Assembly (NCBI GenBank): GCA_007136375.1
Contig: SLHB01000036.1
Span: forward strand, 1 to 6,297
DNA length: 6,297 nucleotides
Source of the DNA: Candidatus Hydrogenedentota bacterium
Lineage (GTDB): Bacteria; Hydrogenedentota; Hydrogenedentia; Hydrogenedentales; SLHB01
Direction: 5' to 3'
Shown piece by piece: positions 1 through 6,275 of this stretch. Every line of letters starts with the position of its first letter. Position 1 is the first letter of the stretch. The translations under genes were made by a program, and so were the position numbers. Below the pieces are notes generated by a model. That model was given only the letters and a program-made list of their open reading frames with translations. It made no database searches and was not told where the DNA came from.

Positions 1-73
1 CAACCGCCGCTGGCCTGGAGTAACATATCGTCTTGCCTCCCACTGTACAAATCTGGACACGAAAGGAGAACCC

Positions 74-715
74 ATGTTTCGGAACGCTAAATGGATCGCC
101 CTGTTATTGGCCATGGCCCTCTGCCTCGGCCCCGCCATGGCGCAAGACGCCGAACGGCCGGAGCCTAATGAAGATGAAGGCTGGGTCAGCCTGTTCAACG
201 GGGAAGACCTTACGGGCTGGCGCCACGCCCGCAATCCCGAGGGGGAGAATCACTGGTTTGTCGACGACGGGCTGCTGACGAACGACCCGGACCAGAACGA
301 CTTGGCCACCGAGGACGAATGGCGCGACTTCGAACTGCTGTATGAGTACCGGACCGTGCCGGGCGGCAACAGCGGCGTCTATCTGCGGGGCCGCGTGGAG
401 ATTCAGGTTCTGGACAGCTCCGGCGCCGAGGAGCCCGGGCCGAACGACGACGGCGCCATCTACAACATCCACGCCCCAGCCGTGCTCGCCAGCAATCCAA
501 TTGGCGAATGGAACGAGGCCTATGTGCGCTACGTGGACAACGAGGTCACGGTGGTGTTGAACGGCCATGTCATCCACGACGAGGCCGAAGTCAACGACGT
601 CACGGGCGGCGCGCTGCCGGGCGGCGTCAATGATCCGGGCCCCATCATGCTCCAAGGCGATCATGGGAAGGTCTGGTACCGGAACCTGTACATCCGCTCC
701 TTGGATGAAGAATAA
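74..715 (+). CDS. Secreted 3-keto-disaccharide hydrolase (DUF1080) family protein
   Basis: The 213-residue protein begins with a signal peptide: basic residues R3 and K6, a hydrophobic core at about 7-20, and a cleavage site after A21-M22-A23. The mature part is a single DUF1080 (PF06439) domain. Visible family hallmarks are the opening block GWVSLFNGEDLTGW at residues 36-49, the GGNSGVYLRG strand at 97-106 followed by VEIQVLD at 108-114, and the closing KVWYRNLYIR near 199-208. The fold is a concanavalin-like beta sandwich. Family members are described as cleaving 3-keto-glycosides made by a sugar oxidoreductase, so an extracytoplasmic sugar-degrading role is inferred; the substrate cannot be read from sequence. 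There is no lipobox cysteine at the cleavage site, so the protein is probably soluble and secreted or periplasmic. The start is supported by AAGGAG at 63-68, five bases before the ATG. No partner oxidoreductase gene is in the window. Confidence 0.9.
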   Translation: MFRNAKWIALLLAMALCLGPAMAQDAERPEPNEDEGWVSLFNGEDLTGWRHARNPEGENHWFVDDGLLTNDPDQNDLATEDEWRDFELLYEYRTVPGGNSGVYLRGRVEIQVLDSSGAEEPGPNDDGAIYNIHAPAVLASNPIGEWNEAYVRYVDNEVTVVLNGHVIHDEAEVNDVTGGALPGGVNDPGPIMLQGDHGKVWYRNLYIRSLDEE

Positions 716-786
716 GGCCGGATTCGGCGGGCTTCCCCTGGGGACGCCCCCTTGACCCGCGTCAACCCCTAGCGAGCAACGCCATC

Positions 787-830
787 GCGCCGGAAAGCCC
801 CGCCACGGGCCTTCCGGCGCGTTCTTTCTT
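787..830 (+). terminator. Rho-independent terminator after the DUF1080 gene
   Basis: The left arm GCGCCGGAAAGCCC (787-800) and right arm GGGCCTTCCGGCGC (807-820) pair over 13 of 14 positions, with one A/C mismatch, around the six-base loop CGCCAC. The T-rich tail GTTCTTTCTT (821-830) follows on the plus strand. It lies 71 bases past the DUF1080 stop. On the minus strand the same stem follows arfB, but without a T-run, so it is mainly a plus-strand terminator that may also block convergent readthrough. In the spacer before it, TTGAC (752-756) and GTCAA (761-765) form a short palindrome of unknown meaning. Confidence 0.9.
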
Positions 831-844
831 GTCCCGCATCCGCC

Positions 845-1270
845 TCAATCGCCGCCGGGGTCTACGGGTTTACGCCGCTTCTTGAGCGTCCCGCGGAGCC
901 GTTTCCCCTCCAGCCGCCGGCGCTTCGCGGCGTTGCTGGGCCGCGTGGGCCGCCGGGGCTTCGGCTTTTCCAAGGCCCGGCGTATCCATTGGGCCAATTG
1001 CTCCCGGGCCGCTTGGCGATTCCGGTCCTGGCTCCGATGCTCCTGGGCGCGGATGACCAGATCGCCGTCGGCGCCGATACGGTTGGCCGCGATCCGGAGC
1101 AACCGCCGCCGCGCGTCCTCCGGCAACGATGGGGACGCCTCCACGTTGAACCGAAGTTGGACCGCCGACGCCGTCTTGTTCACATGCTGTCCGCCCGGGC
1201 CGCCCGCGCGGATGAACTGTTCGCGAATCTCTTCTTCGGGGATGATAATGGCGGGGGTCACATGCAGCAT
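845..1270 (-). CDS. arfB: ArfB-type alternative ribosome-rescue peptidyl-tRNA hydrolase
   Basis: The 141-residue protein belongs to the class I release-factor-like family (YaeJ/ArfB, mitochondrial ICT1). It hydrolyses peptidyl-tRNA on ribosomes stalled at mRNA ends, without a stop codon. The catalytic GGQ is at residues 26-28 inside AGGPGGQHVNKT, followed by an RF-1-like domain (LRFNVEAS at 39-46, VIRAQEHRSQDRN at 72-84). The C-terminal tail from about 102 is very basic, with RRPTRP at 106-111 and many Lys/Arg. In this family that tail enters the empty mRNA channel. No codon-recognition domain is present, as expected. I chose the ATG at 1268-1270 because it gives the usual length of about 140 and puts GGQ at 26-28, as in E. 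coli YaeJ. An upstream in-frame ATG at 1334-1336 would add 22 residues of low-complexity sequence unlike the family. A GGGGG run lies about 11 bases before the chosen start. The gene converges on the DUF1080 gene and diverges from the first TPR gene. Confidence 0.9.
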   Translation of the reverse strand: MLHVTPAIIIPEEEIREQFIRAGGPGGQHVNKTASAVQLRFNVEASPSLPEDARRRLLRIAANRIGADGDLVIRAQEHRSQDRNRQAAREQLAQWIRRALEKPKPRRPTRPSNAAKRRRLEGKRLRGTLKKRRKPVDPGGD

Positions 1271-1380
1271 GGCGGCATTATCCCCCGGGCCCGCCGGTAA
1301 CCGCAACCGCGGCGCGGCGGCGCTGTCCCCCATCATGGCGGCTCATCGTGCAAACCCTCGGGACCGAGCGCACCGAATTC

Positions 1381-1460
1381 TCATACTAAACTACGGACAG
1401 AACCGACGCCTATTTGCGAAATCACCTTAAATATGATAACCTTGCGGCGTAAATTGAAGC
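1381..1460. promoter_or_regulatory. AT-rich patch between divergent arfB and first TPR gene
   Basis: The non-coding stretch 1271-1624 separates arfB from the first TPR gene. Its middle part, about 1381-1460, is clearly more AT-rich than anything else in the window, with the run TTAAATATGATAAC at 1427-1440. TATGAT at 1432-1437 resembles a sigma-70 -10 element on the plus strand, but no convincing -35 box lies 16-18 bases upstream. Minus-strand candidates are equally weak. Promoters for one or both divergent genes are expected here, but I cannot place them exactly. I see no gene in this stretch; its remaining half is the stem-loop leader listed separately. Confidence 0.35.
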
Positions 1461-1476
1461 GAACCCTGCCAGCACT

Positions 1477-1588
1477 ACCTCTCATGGCCAAAGAGGTCCT
1501 CCTCGTTTGGCGAAGTTGTCGGCTTCGGAGGCGAGGCTATGGGAGGAACTACGCCCGCGGAGACGGAGCGTCGGCGTCCTCCACGGGC
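1477..1588 (+). promoter_or_regulatory. Three consecutive stem-loops in the leader of the first TPR gene
   Basis: Three hairpins follow each other between the AT-rich patch and the ribosome binding site. The first has ACCTCT (1477-1482) pairing with AGAGGT (1492-1497). The second has CCTCG (1501-1505) with CGAGG (1532-1536), and inside an internal loop CGAAG (1511-1515) with CTTCG (1523-1527). The third is strongest: GCCCG (1553-1557) with CGGGC (1584-1588), GGAG (1559-1562) with CTCC (1579-1582), and ACG (1563-1565) with CGT (1575-1577), with one mismatch and one bulge. It ends 22 bases before the Shine-Dalgarno sequence AAGGAGG (1611-1617). I recognise no known riboswitch class. Chance pairing in GC-rich DNA cannot be excluded, particularly for the first two. 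Confidence 0.4.
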
Positions 1589-1624
1589 TTAAACTGAGTC
1601 GACGACGCGTAAGGAGGCAGAGCA

Positions 1625-3337
1625 ATGCGCGGGAGCAAACACTGGATTGTCGGGACGTGCGCGCTGGCCGTGGCCCTGGCCTTCGCTTGGGCTCCCAAGA
1701 GCGTGGCGGAAGAAGCAGAGGAAGAGGAATGCCTCTGTTGTTATGAACCCGAAGCGGGCGCCATCGCCGCCTTGGCCCGGTATGAGGAGCCGGTGGAGGG
1801 CAATCCCAGCGCCGGCGGCGACTTGGGCTACGTTGACTTCAACGTGTCCGGAGACGAGGCCATCCAGGAAGACTTTGATCGCGCCCTAGGCCTGCTGCAC
1901 CACATGATGTACCAGCAAGCGCGGACAGTCTTCGAAGATATCGCCGAACGGGATCCCGAATGCGCCATGGCGCATTGGGGCGTCGCGACGACGCTGTTCC
2001 AACCGCTGTGGCCGGGCCGTCCGAGCGCGGAGGATCTTCAGCGCGGCTGGGAGGAAATCAACAAGGCGCGGGAGCTTGTGGAATCCGAGCGTGAGGCCCG
2101 TCTCATCGAAGCCACGGCGGCGTTCTTTGCGGAGCCCGAGACGGCGGACTTCTGGACCCGTATCGCCCGTTGGGCCGAGGGTATGGAAGACGCGTACGAG
2201 GCCCATCCGGACTGCGTGGACACGGCGGCCCTGTACGGCCTATCCCGGGTGACCGTCGCGCAAGTCGTCCAAAACCGGGGCCCCCTTTTGGACGATGCGG
2301 AGAACGTCCTGCGGAACATCTTCGAGCAACACCCCGCCCATCCCGGCGCGATTCACTACAGTATCCACGCCACCGATGTGGACGGCCGCGAGGAAAACGC
2401 GCTGGACATGGTGGAGGCCTATAGCGAAATCGCGCCGTATGTGCCCCACGCCCTCCACATGCCCTCGCACATTTATGTACGTCTGGGCGATTGGCCCCAG
2501 GTCATCGGCTGGAACGAACGGTCGGCCGAGGCGGCCCTGGACTATCCCGTTGGCGACCGCATCTCCATCCACTACATCCACGCCTTGGACTACAAGCTCT
2601 ACGGCTACTTGCAGCAAGGCAACGACGAGCGCGCGGCGGAAGTGTGGGATGCCGCGTTCACCGGCCAACAACATCAAGAAGACTTCGTGACCGCCTTCCA
2701 CAAAGCCATCATGCCGGCCCGGTTGGCGGTGGAGCGGCGCGAGTGGGAGGAAGCCGCGGCGCTCCAGCCCAATGAGCCGGAATACGTGGAATGGGAGCGC
2801 TATGAGTGGCCCCAAGCCCTTACCTGGTTCGCCAAGGGAATGGGCTTTGTGAAGACGGACCAACTCGAAGAGGCCCGGGAGGCCGAGGCGCGGGTCATCG
2901 AACTCCGCGACCAGGCCCGGGACGCGGGCGAAGACCAGTTCGCCACGTACATCGAAGTGGACCGCCTCATCTTGAGCGGTTGGCTCGCCTGGGCCGAGGG
3001 CGATGAGGACGCCGCGGTCACACTGGTCCGGGAGGCGGCGGAGCTGGAGCCCACGGTGGAGAAGCACCCAGTGACGCCGGGGGCCCTCCTGCCCCCCAAC
3101 GAGGCGCTGGGCGATCTGCTGATGGACCTGGGCCGGCCAGAGGAAGCCTTGCAGGCCTACGAGGCGTCCAACGACATGTGGCCGGAACGGCACAACACGC
3201 TGCTGGGCGCCGCCCGCGCGGCCGAAGCCGCCGGCGACGCGCAAACCGCCCAAGCGTACTACGAGCGGCTCCTGGCGAACGCGGACGAATCCGAACGCGC
3301 CGTTATCGCCGACGCGCGGGAGTTCGTGGAGGAGTGA
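1625..3337 (+). CDS. Exported TPR protein with N-terminal CxCC motif and clustered histidines
   Basis: The 570-residue protein has a signal peptide (K5/H6, hydrophobic 8-23, predicted cleavage after S26-V27-A28), so it acts outside the cytoplasm. The mature N-terminus is acidic and carries ECLCCYE with C36, C38 and C39. The rest is mostly helical TPR solenoid. A first repeat runs from F84 to C113 and leads into DPECAMAHWG (to G119). Histidine-rich repeats follow: HPGAIHYSIHA (239-249), HALHMPSHIYVRLGDW (275-290) and IHYIHALDY (315-323). The C-terminal part holds canonical TPRs (about 493-560, containing EALQAYE). TPR solenoids bind protein or peptide partners; the role here is unknown. It is a paralogue of the exported TPR protein at 4605-6275. 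The start is supported by AAGGAGG (1611-1617), seven bases before the ATG. It could be expressed from the divergent promoter region with a structured leader. No enzymatic domain is recognised. Confidence 0.85.
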   Translation: MRGSKHWIVGTCALAVALAFAWAPKSVAEEAEEEECLCCYEPEAGAIAALARYEEPVEGNPSAGGDLGYVDFNVSGDEAIQEDFDRALGLLHHMMYQQARTVFEDIAERDPECAMAHWGVATTLFQPLWPGRPSAEDLQRGWEEINKARELVESEREARLIEATAAFFAEPETADFWTRIARWAEGMEDAYEAHPDCVDTAALYGLSRVTVAQVVQNRGPLLDDAENVLRNIFEQHPAHPGAIHYSIHATDVDGREENALDMVEAYSEIAPYVPHALHMPSHIYVRLGDWPQVIGWNERSAEAALDYPVGDRISIHYIHALDYKLYGYLQQGNDERAAEVWDAAFTGQQHQEDFVTAFHKAIMPARLAVERREWEEAAALQPNEPEYVEWERYEWPQALTWFAKGMGFVKTDQLEEAREAEARVIELRDQARDAGEDQFATYIEVDRLILSGWLAWAEGDEDAAVTLVREAAELEPTVEKHPVTPGALLPPNEALGDLLMDLGRPEEALQAYEASNDMWPERHNTLLGAARAAEAAGDAQTAQAYYERLLANADESERAVIADAREFVEE

Positions 3338-3359
3338 GGCCGCCGTTAGCGGCTGTTTT
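3338..3359 (+). terminator. Probable short Rho-independent terminator after the first TPR gene
   Basis: Immediately after the TGA stop, GCCGC (3339-3343) pairs with GCGGC (3349-3353) around the loop CGTTA. A possible G-T wobble extends the stem, and TGTTTTC follows with four consecutive T. The stem is short but fully GC and well placed. A second stem further on, CGCCCGGC (3363-3370) with GCCGGGCG (3388-3395) around a 17-base loop, has no T-run. Termination may therefore be partial, leaving readthrough into the methyltransferase possible. Confidence 0.5.
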
Positions 3360-3419
3360 CCGCGCCCGGCCCGCTGCTTGAGAATACGCCGGGCGGCGCG
3401 GGACGCCAACAACCAAAGG

Positions 3420-3457
3420 CGGGGTATCGGGAGCGATCGTGCGCTCTCGATACCCCG
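3420..3457 (+). promoter_or_regulatory. Long near-perfect stem-loop upstream of the homocysteine methyltransferase gene
   Basis: GGGGTATCGGGAGCG (3421-3435) is matched by CGCTCTCGATACCCC (3442-3456) around the six-base loop ATCGTG. One G-T pair is the only imperfection, and an outer C-G pair (3420/3457) makes 16 pairs in all. No T-run follows, so it is not an ordinary terminator. It ends 16 bases before the Shine-Dalgarno sequence GGGGAGG (3474-3480). It could be an mRNA leader hairpin, a protein-binding palindrome, or part of a terminator-like structure. It does not match the SAM, SAH or THF riboswitch consensus as I remember them. Confidence 0.6.
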
Positions 3458-3485
3458 ATCATGAACGCGCATCGGGGAGGCGGAC

Positions 3486-4478
3486 ATGGCTAAGTATCGG
3501 ACGGCGTTGCCTCAGCTTGGCGGCGATTTCTTCATGGCCGACGGGGGAATCGAAACCACCCTCATCTTCCTGGAGGGGCAGGACCTCCCCGAGCTGGCCG
3601 CGTTTTACTTGCTCCGGACGCCGGAGGGCGAGGAGCGGCTCCGGAACTACTTCCGGAGGTATGCCGAACTCGCCCGCCGGTTTAACACGGGCCTCATTCT
3701 CGAAAGCGCCACTTGGCGGGCCAGCCCGGATTGGGGCGCGAAGCTCGGGTACAGCGCGGAAGAACTCGCGGACGCGAACCGGCGCGCCATCGGGCTGCTG
3801 GAGGAAATTCGCGGGGAATACGAGGCGCCCGAAGCGCCCATCGTCATCAGCGGATGTGTGGGACCCCGAGGCGACGGATATGTCGCCGCGAACTTCATGG
3901 CGCCGGAAGAAGCCCGGAACTATCACCAGACGCAGATCGAGACCTTTTCCGACACCCCCGCGGATCTGGTGAGCGCCATCACCATGAATTACATCGAGGA
4001 GGCCATCGGATTCACGCAGGCCGCGAAGGACTCTGGAATGCCCGCCGTTGTTTCCTTCACGACCGAGACCGACGGCACGCTTCCGTCCGGCCAAAGGTTG
4101 CAGGACGCCATTGAGCGAGTCGATGAGGCCACGGAAGGCTATCCCGCCTACTTCATGATCAACTGCGCCCATCCCAGCCACTTCGCCCACGTCTGCGCTC
4201 GTCCCCGCCACTTCGAAGAGGCCGTGGCTAGACGCGAGCCATGGGTGGATCGAATCCGCGGACTGCGCGCGAACGCGTCGCGGTTGAGCCACGCGGAGCT
4301 TGAGGAACAGAAGGAGCTCGACATAGGCGATCCGGCCGAGCTGGGCCGTGAATACGCCGAGTTGCGGCGCAAGGGTCTCAGACAGCTCAACGTCATGGGC
4401 GGGTGTTGCGGGACTGATCATCGGCACGTGGAGGCGATCGCGTCGGCGTGTGTGCCGCTGTTTCGCACGGCCGCCTAG
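3486..4478 (+). CDS. Homocysteine S-methyltransferase family protein
   Basis: The 330-residue cytosolic protein (no signal peptide) is a single homocysteine-binding (S-methyltransferase) domain, a TIM barrel that transfers a methyl group to homocysteine to give methionine. The three zinc-ligand cysteines are all present: C227 in NCAHP and C307/C308 in GGCCGTDHRH. Other family blocks are DGGIETTL (19-26), LILES with E73 (70-74) and CVGPRGDGY (124-132). The length fits stand-alone enzymes such as E. coli MmuM (about 310 residues). No cobalamin or methyltetrahydrofolate domains are attached, so it is not a full MetH. The methyl donor (S-methylmethionine, SAM, betaine or another) cannot be deduced, and I give no symbol. 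GGGGAGG (3474-3480), five bases before the ATG, fixes the start. It lies between two exported TPR paralogues, 148 bases after one and 126 before the other, and has its own stem-loop leader. Confidence 0.9.
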   Translation: MAKYRTALPQLGGDFFMADGGIETTLIFLEGQDLPELAAFYLLRTPEGEERLRNYFRRYAELARRFNTGLILESATWRASPDWGAKLGYSAEELADANRRAIGLLEEIRGEYEAPEAPIVISGCVGPRGDGYVAANFMAPEEARNYHQTQIETFSDTPADLVSAITMNYIEEAIGFTQAAKDSGMPAVVSFTTETDGTLPSGQRLQDAIERVDEATEGYPAYFMINCAHPSHFAHVCARPRHFEEAVARREPWVDRIRGLRANASRLSHAELEEQKELDIGDPAELGREYAELRRKGLRQLNVMGGCCGTDHRHVEAIASACVPLFRTAA

Positions 4479-4496
4479 TTTCGGCCACGGCCGTGC
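4465..4496. repeat. Nine-base inverted repeat spanning the methyltransferase stop codon
   Basis: GCACGGCCG (4465-4473) and CGGCCGTGC (4488-4496) are perfect inverted copies separated by 14 bases that contain the TAG stop (4476-4478). In mRNA this would form a strong stem at the gene end. No T-run follows, so it is at best an atypical terminator or an RNA-stabilising structure. The rest of the gap to the next gene (to 4604) shows nothing more that I recognise apart from the ribosome binding site. Confidence 0.45.
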
Positions 4497-4593
4497 AGGT
4501 AGCGCGCGCGGATGCTGGATGGTAAGCGGTGAAGCGGGGCCGCACGTGAGCACAGAACGCAGGGTATCTCATTGGAAAAACGGCGACATGCCA

Positions 4594-4600
4594 GGGGAGG
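4594..4600 (+). promoter_or_regulatory. Ribosome binding site deciding the start of the second TPR gene
   Basis: GGGGAGG lies four bases before the ATG at 4605-4607. The reading frame is open further upstream, to a TTG at 4572-4574, but that start would place this Shine-Dalgarno sequence inside the coding region. It would also put 11 charged residues ahead of the signal peptide. The ATG is therefore preferred. Confidence 0.8.
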
Positions 4601-4604
4601 CGCT

Positions 4605-6275
4605 ATGACATACCATAGACCAAGGTTGCTGCGTTCCATACTCTTACGCTGGCTGTTCGTAACGGCTGGAATGGTGGTCATGCTCTCCGCGCAGGCGAGC
4701 CCGGACACGCGGTTGTTTGACGGCTTTGACAACTTTAGCCGCCCGATCACCACCGATTCCCAAGATGCGCAGCGTTGGTTCGATCAGGGTATCCAGTTGC
4801 TGTATGGATTCAACCATGACGAAGCGATCCGCTCTTTCGAACAGGCCGCCGAGTTGGACCCCGATTGCGCCATGGCGTGGTGGGGAATCGCCTACGCCCT
4901 CGGCCCGCACATCAACAACATGATGATGCCCGAGGAAAAGTCGGAGGCGGCCTACGACGCCGCGCAGGAAGCCATGGCGCGCGCGGATAACGCCGCGCCA
5001 GTGGAGCAGGCGCTAATTCGCGCGTTGGATGCGCGCTACGCGAGTCCCCCGCCCGAGGATCGGAGTCATCTGGAGGAAGCCTTTGCCGAGGCCATGGAAG
5101 AGGTTTGGCGGGAGTTTCCAGACGACCCCGACGTGGGCGCCTTCTATGCAGAATCGTTGATGAACCTCCAACCCTGGGACCTTTGGACGCTGGACGCGGA
5201 ACCGAAAGGGCGCGTGGACGAGATCGTTGCGACGCTCGAGCGCGTCATGGAGATCGACGAGGAGCATCCAGGCGGGAGCCACTTCTATATTCACGCAGTG
5301 GAGGCCTCGTCCGCGCCCGAGCGCGCCGTACCCGCCGCGGAACGGCTGCCAGACATCGTGCCCGGCGCTGGGCACCTCGTTCACATGCCAGCCCACATAT
5401 TCGCGCGGGTTGGCCGCTGGGCCGAGGCGTCGGAGGCCAACGAGGAAGCCATCCGCGTTGATCGCGCCTACTTCGAAGTAGCGCCGGAGCCCGAGTTCTA
5501 CAATATCTACTACCTCCACAACGTGCACTTCCTCGCGTGGTCGGCCATGATGGAAGGCCGGTATGAAACCGCTCTGGAAGCCGCCCGCGACGTGGAAACC
5601 GAGATGCCCGAGCCATTTCTCCGCGAAATGACCTTCGTCACCGACGGTTTCATGCCCGTGGTCTACCACGTGCTGATCCGCTTCGGCGAATGGGAGAAAA
5701 TCCTTGACGAACCCGAGCCCGACGACTACCGCCACGTGAGCCGCGCGCTCTGGCGGTACGCCCGAAGCATCGCCTTGAGCAATCTTGGCCGCATCGAGGA
5801 AGCCGAGGCCGAGATCGAGCGCTTCGAACAAGAAGTCCGGCAGGTCCCGGAGTATTGGGAGATCAGCTTCAACCCCGCCCACGACGTGATGGACGTGGCG
5901 CGGCTTATGGCCCAAGGCGAATTGGCGTTCCACGATGGCCGGCCCGAGGAGGCCTTCGCGTTGCTACGCGAGGCGGCGGAGCTCGAAGACGCGTTGGCCT
6001 ATGCGGAGCCGCCGGCGTGGATGCAGCCTGTGCGCCGCGCGCTGGGCGCGTTGTTGTTGGCCCAAGGAGAACTGGACGACGCGCAGACGGTTTACGAGCG
6101 GGACCTCGACCGCCATCCCAACAACGCGTGGGCGTTGCTGGGCCTCTGGCAGGCTCTTGCGTCTGCCGGGGAGACGGAGGAAGCCGAGGCGATGGAATCC
6201 GATCTGAGCGCGGCGTGGGCGCGCGCCGACGTGGAGCCTGTCGCGTCCTGCTTTTGCTACCCGGGCGCGAGTTAG
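4605..6275 (+). CDS. Exported TPR protein with clustered histidines and C-terminal CxC motif
   Basis: The 556-residue protein has a signal peptide (Arg-rich to R15, hydrophobic 16-28, predicted cleavage after A29-Q30-A31). The mature part begins with a TPR-like repeat from F59 to C88, leading into DPDCAMAWWG (to G94). These two segments align without gaps with the exported TPR protein at 1625-3337. The histidine blocks follow: HPGGSHFYIHA (221-231), HLVHMPAHIFARVGRW (257-272) and YLHNVHF (303-309). Further TPRs continue to the end, the clearest at about 477-535 (RRALGALLLAQGELDDA). The last residues are SCFCYPGAS, with C549 and C551. This resembles the CLCCY motif that its paralogue carries near its N-terminus. 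An envelope or periplasmic scaffold, possibly metal-binding, is plausible but unproven, and I recognise no catalytic domain. Only 22 bases follow the stop, so no terminator can be judged. Confidence 0.85.
   Translation: MTYHRPRLLRSILLRWLFVTAGMVVMLSAQASPDTRLFDGFDNFSRPITTDSQDAQRWFDQGIQLLYGFNHDEAIRSFEQAAELDPDCAMAWWGIAYALGPHINNMMMPEEKSEAAYDAAQEAMARADNAAPVEQALIRALDARYASPPPEDRSHLEEAFAEAMEEVWREFPDDPDVGAFYAESLMNLQPWDLWTLDAEPKGRVDEIVATLERVMEIDEEHPGGSHFYIHAVEASSAPERAVPAAERLPDIVPGAGHLVHMPAHIFARVGRWAEASEANEEAIRVDRAYFEVAPEPEFYNIYYLHNVHFLAWSAMMEGRYETALEAARDVETEMPEPFLREMTFVTDGFMPVVYHVLIRFGEWEKILDEPEPDDYRHVSRALWRYARSIALSNLGRIEEAEAEIERFEQEVRQVPEYWEISFNPAHDVMDVARLMAQGELAFHDGRPEEAFALLREAAELEDALAYAEPPAWMQPVRRALGALLLAQGELDDAQTVYERDLDRHPNNAWALLGLWQALASAGETEEAEAMESDLSAAWARADVEPVASCFCYPGAS

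Noticed and set aside
1271..1336. Upstream ATG extending arfB by 22 residues
   Set aside because: The added residues are not part of the family, and the downstream ATG places GGQ at residues 26-28 and gives the usual length. I still consider it possible but less likely.
1507..1746. 79-codon plus-strand open frame in the leader of the first TPR gene
   Set aside because: It has no ribosome binding site or recognisable product, and overlaps the signal-peptide region of the TPR gene out of frame. The region is better explained as a non-coding leader.
3420..3485. Known SAM, SAH or tetrahydrofolate riboswitch upstream of the methyltransferase
   Set aside because: The conserved cores of these classes, as I remember them, are absent; only a simple long hairpin is seen. 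An Infernal search would be decisive.
2240..3487. Long open frame of 415 codons on the minus strand
   Set aside because: It lies antisense to the well-supported first TPR gene, has no recognisable domain, and is the kind of shadow frame that GC-rich coding DNA produces.
3459..4553. Long open frame of 364 codons on the minus strand
   Set aside because: It is antisense to the methyltransferase gene, whose zinc-site motifs are intact. The minus-strand product has no family resemblance that I can see.
4572..4604. TTG start extending the second TPR protein by 11 residues
   Set aside because: The GGGGAGG ribosome binding site lies within this extension, directly before the ATG at 4605, and the signal peptide starts naturally at that ATG.
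5013..5933. Open frame of 306 codons on the minus strand
   Set aside because: It is antisense to the second TPR gene, which has a signal peptide and conserved motifs. The minus-strand translation is a His/Val/Gly-rich shadow.
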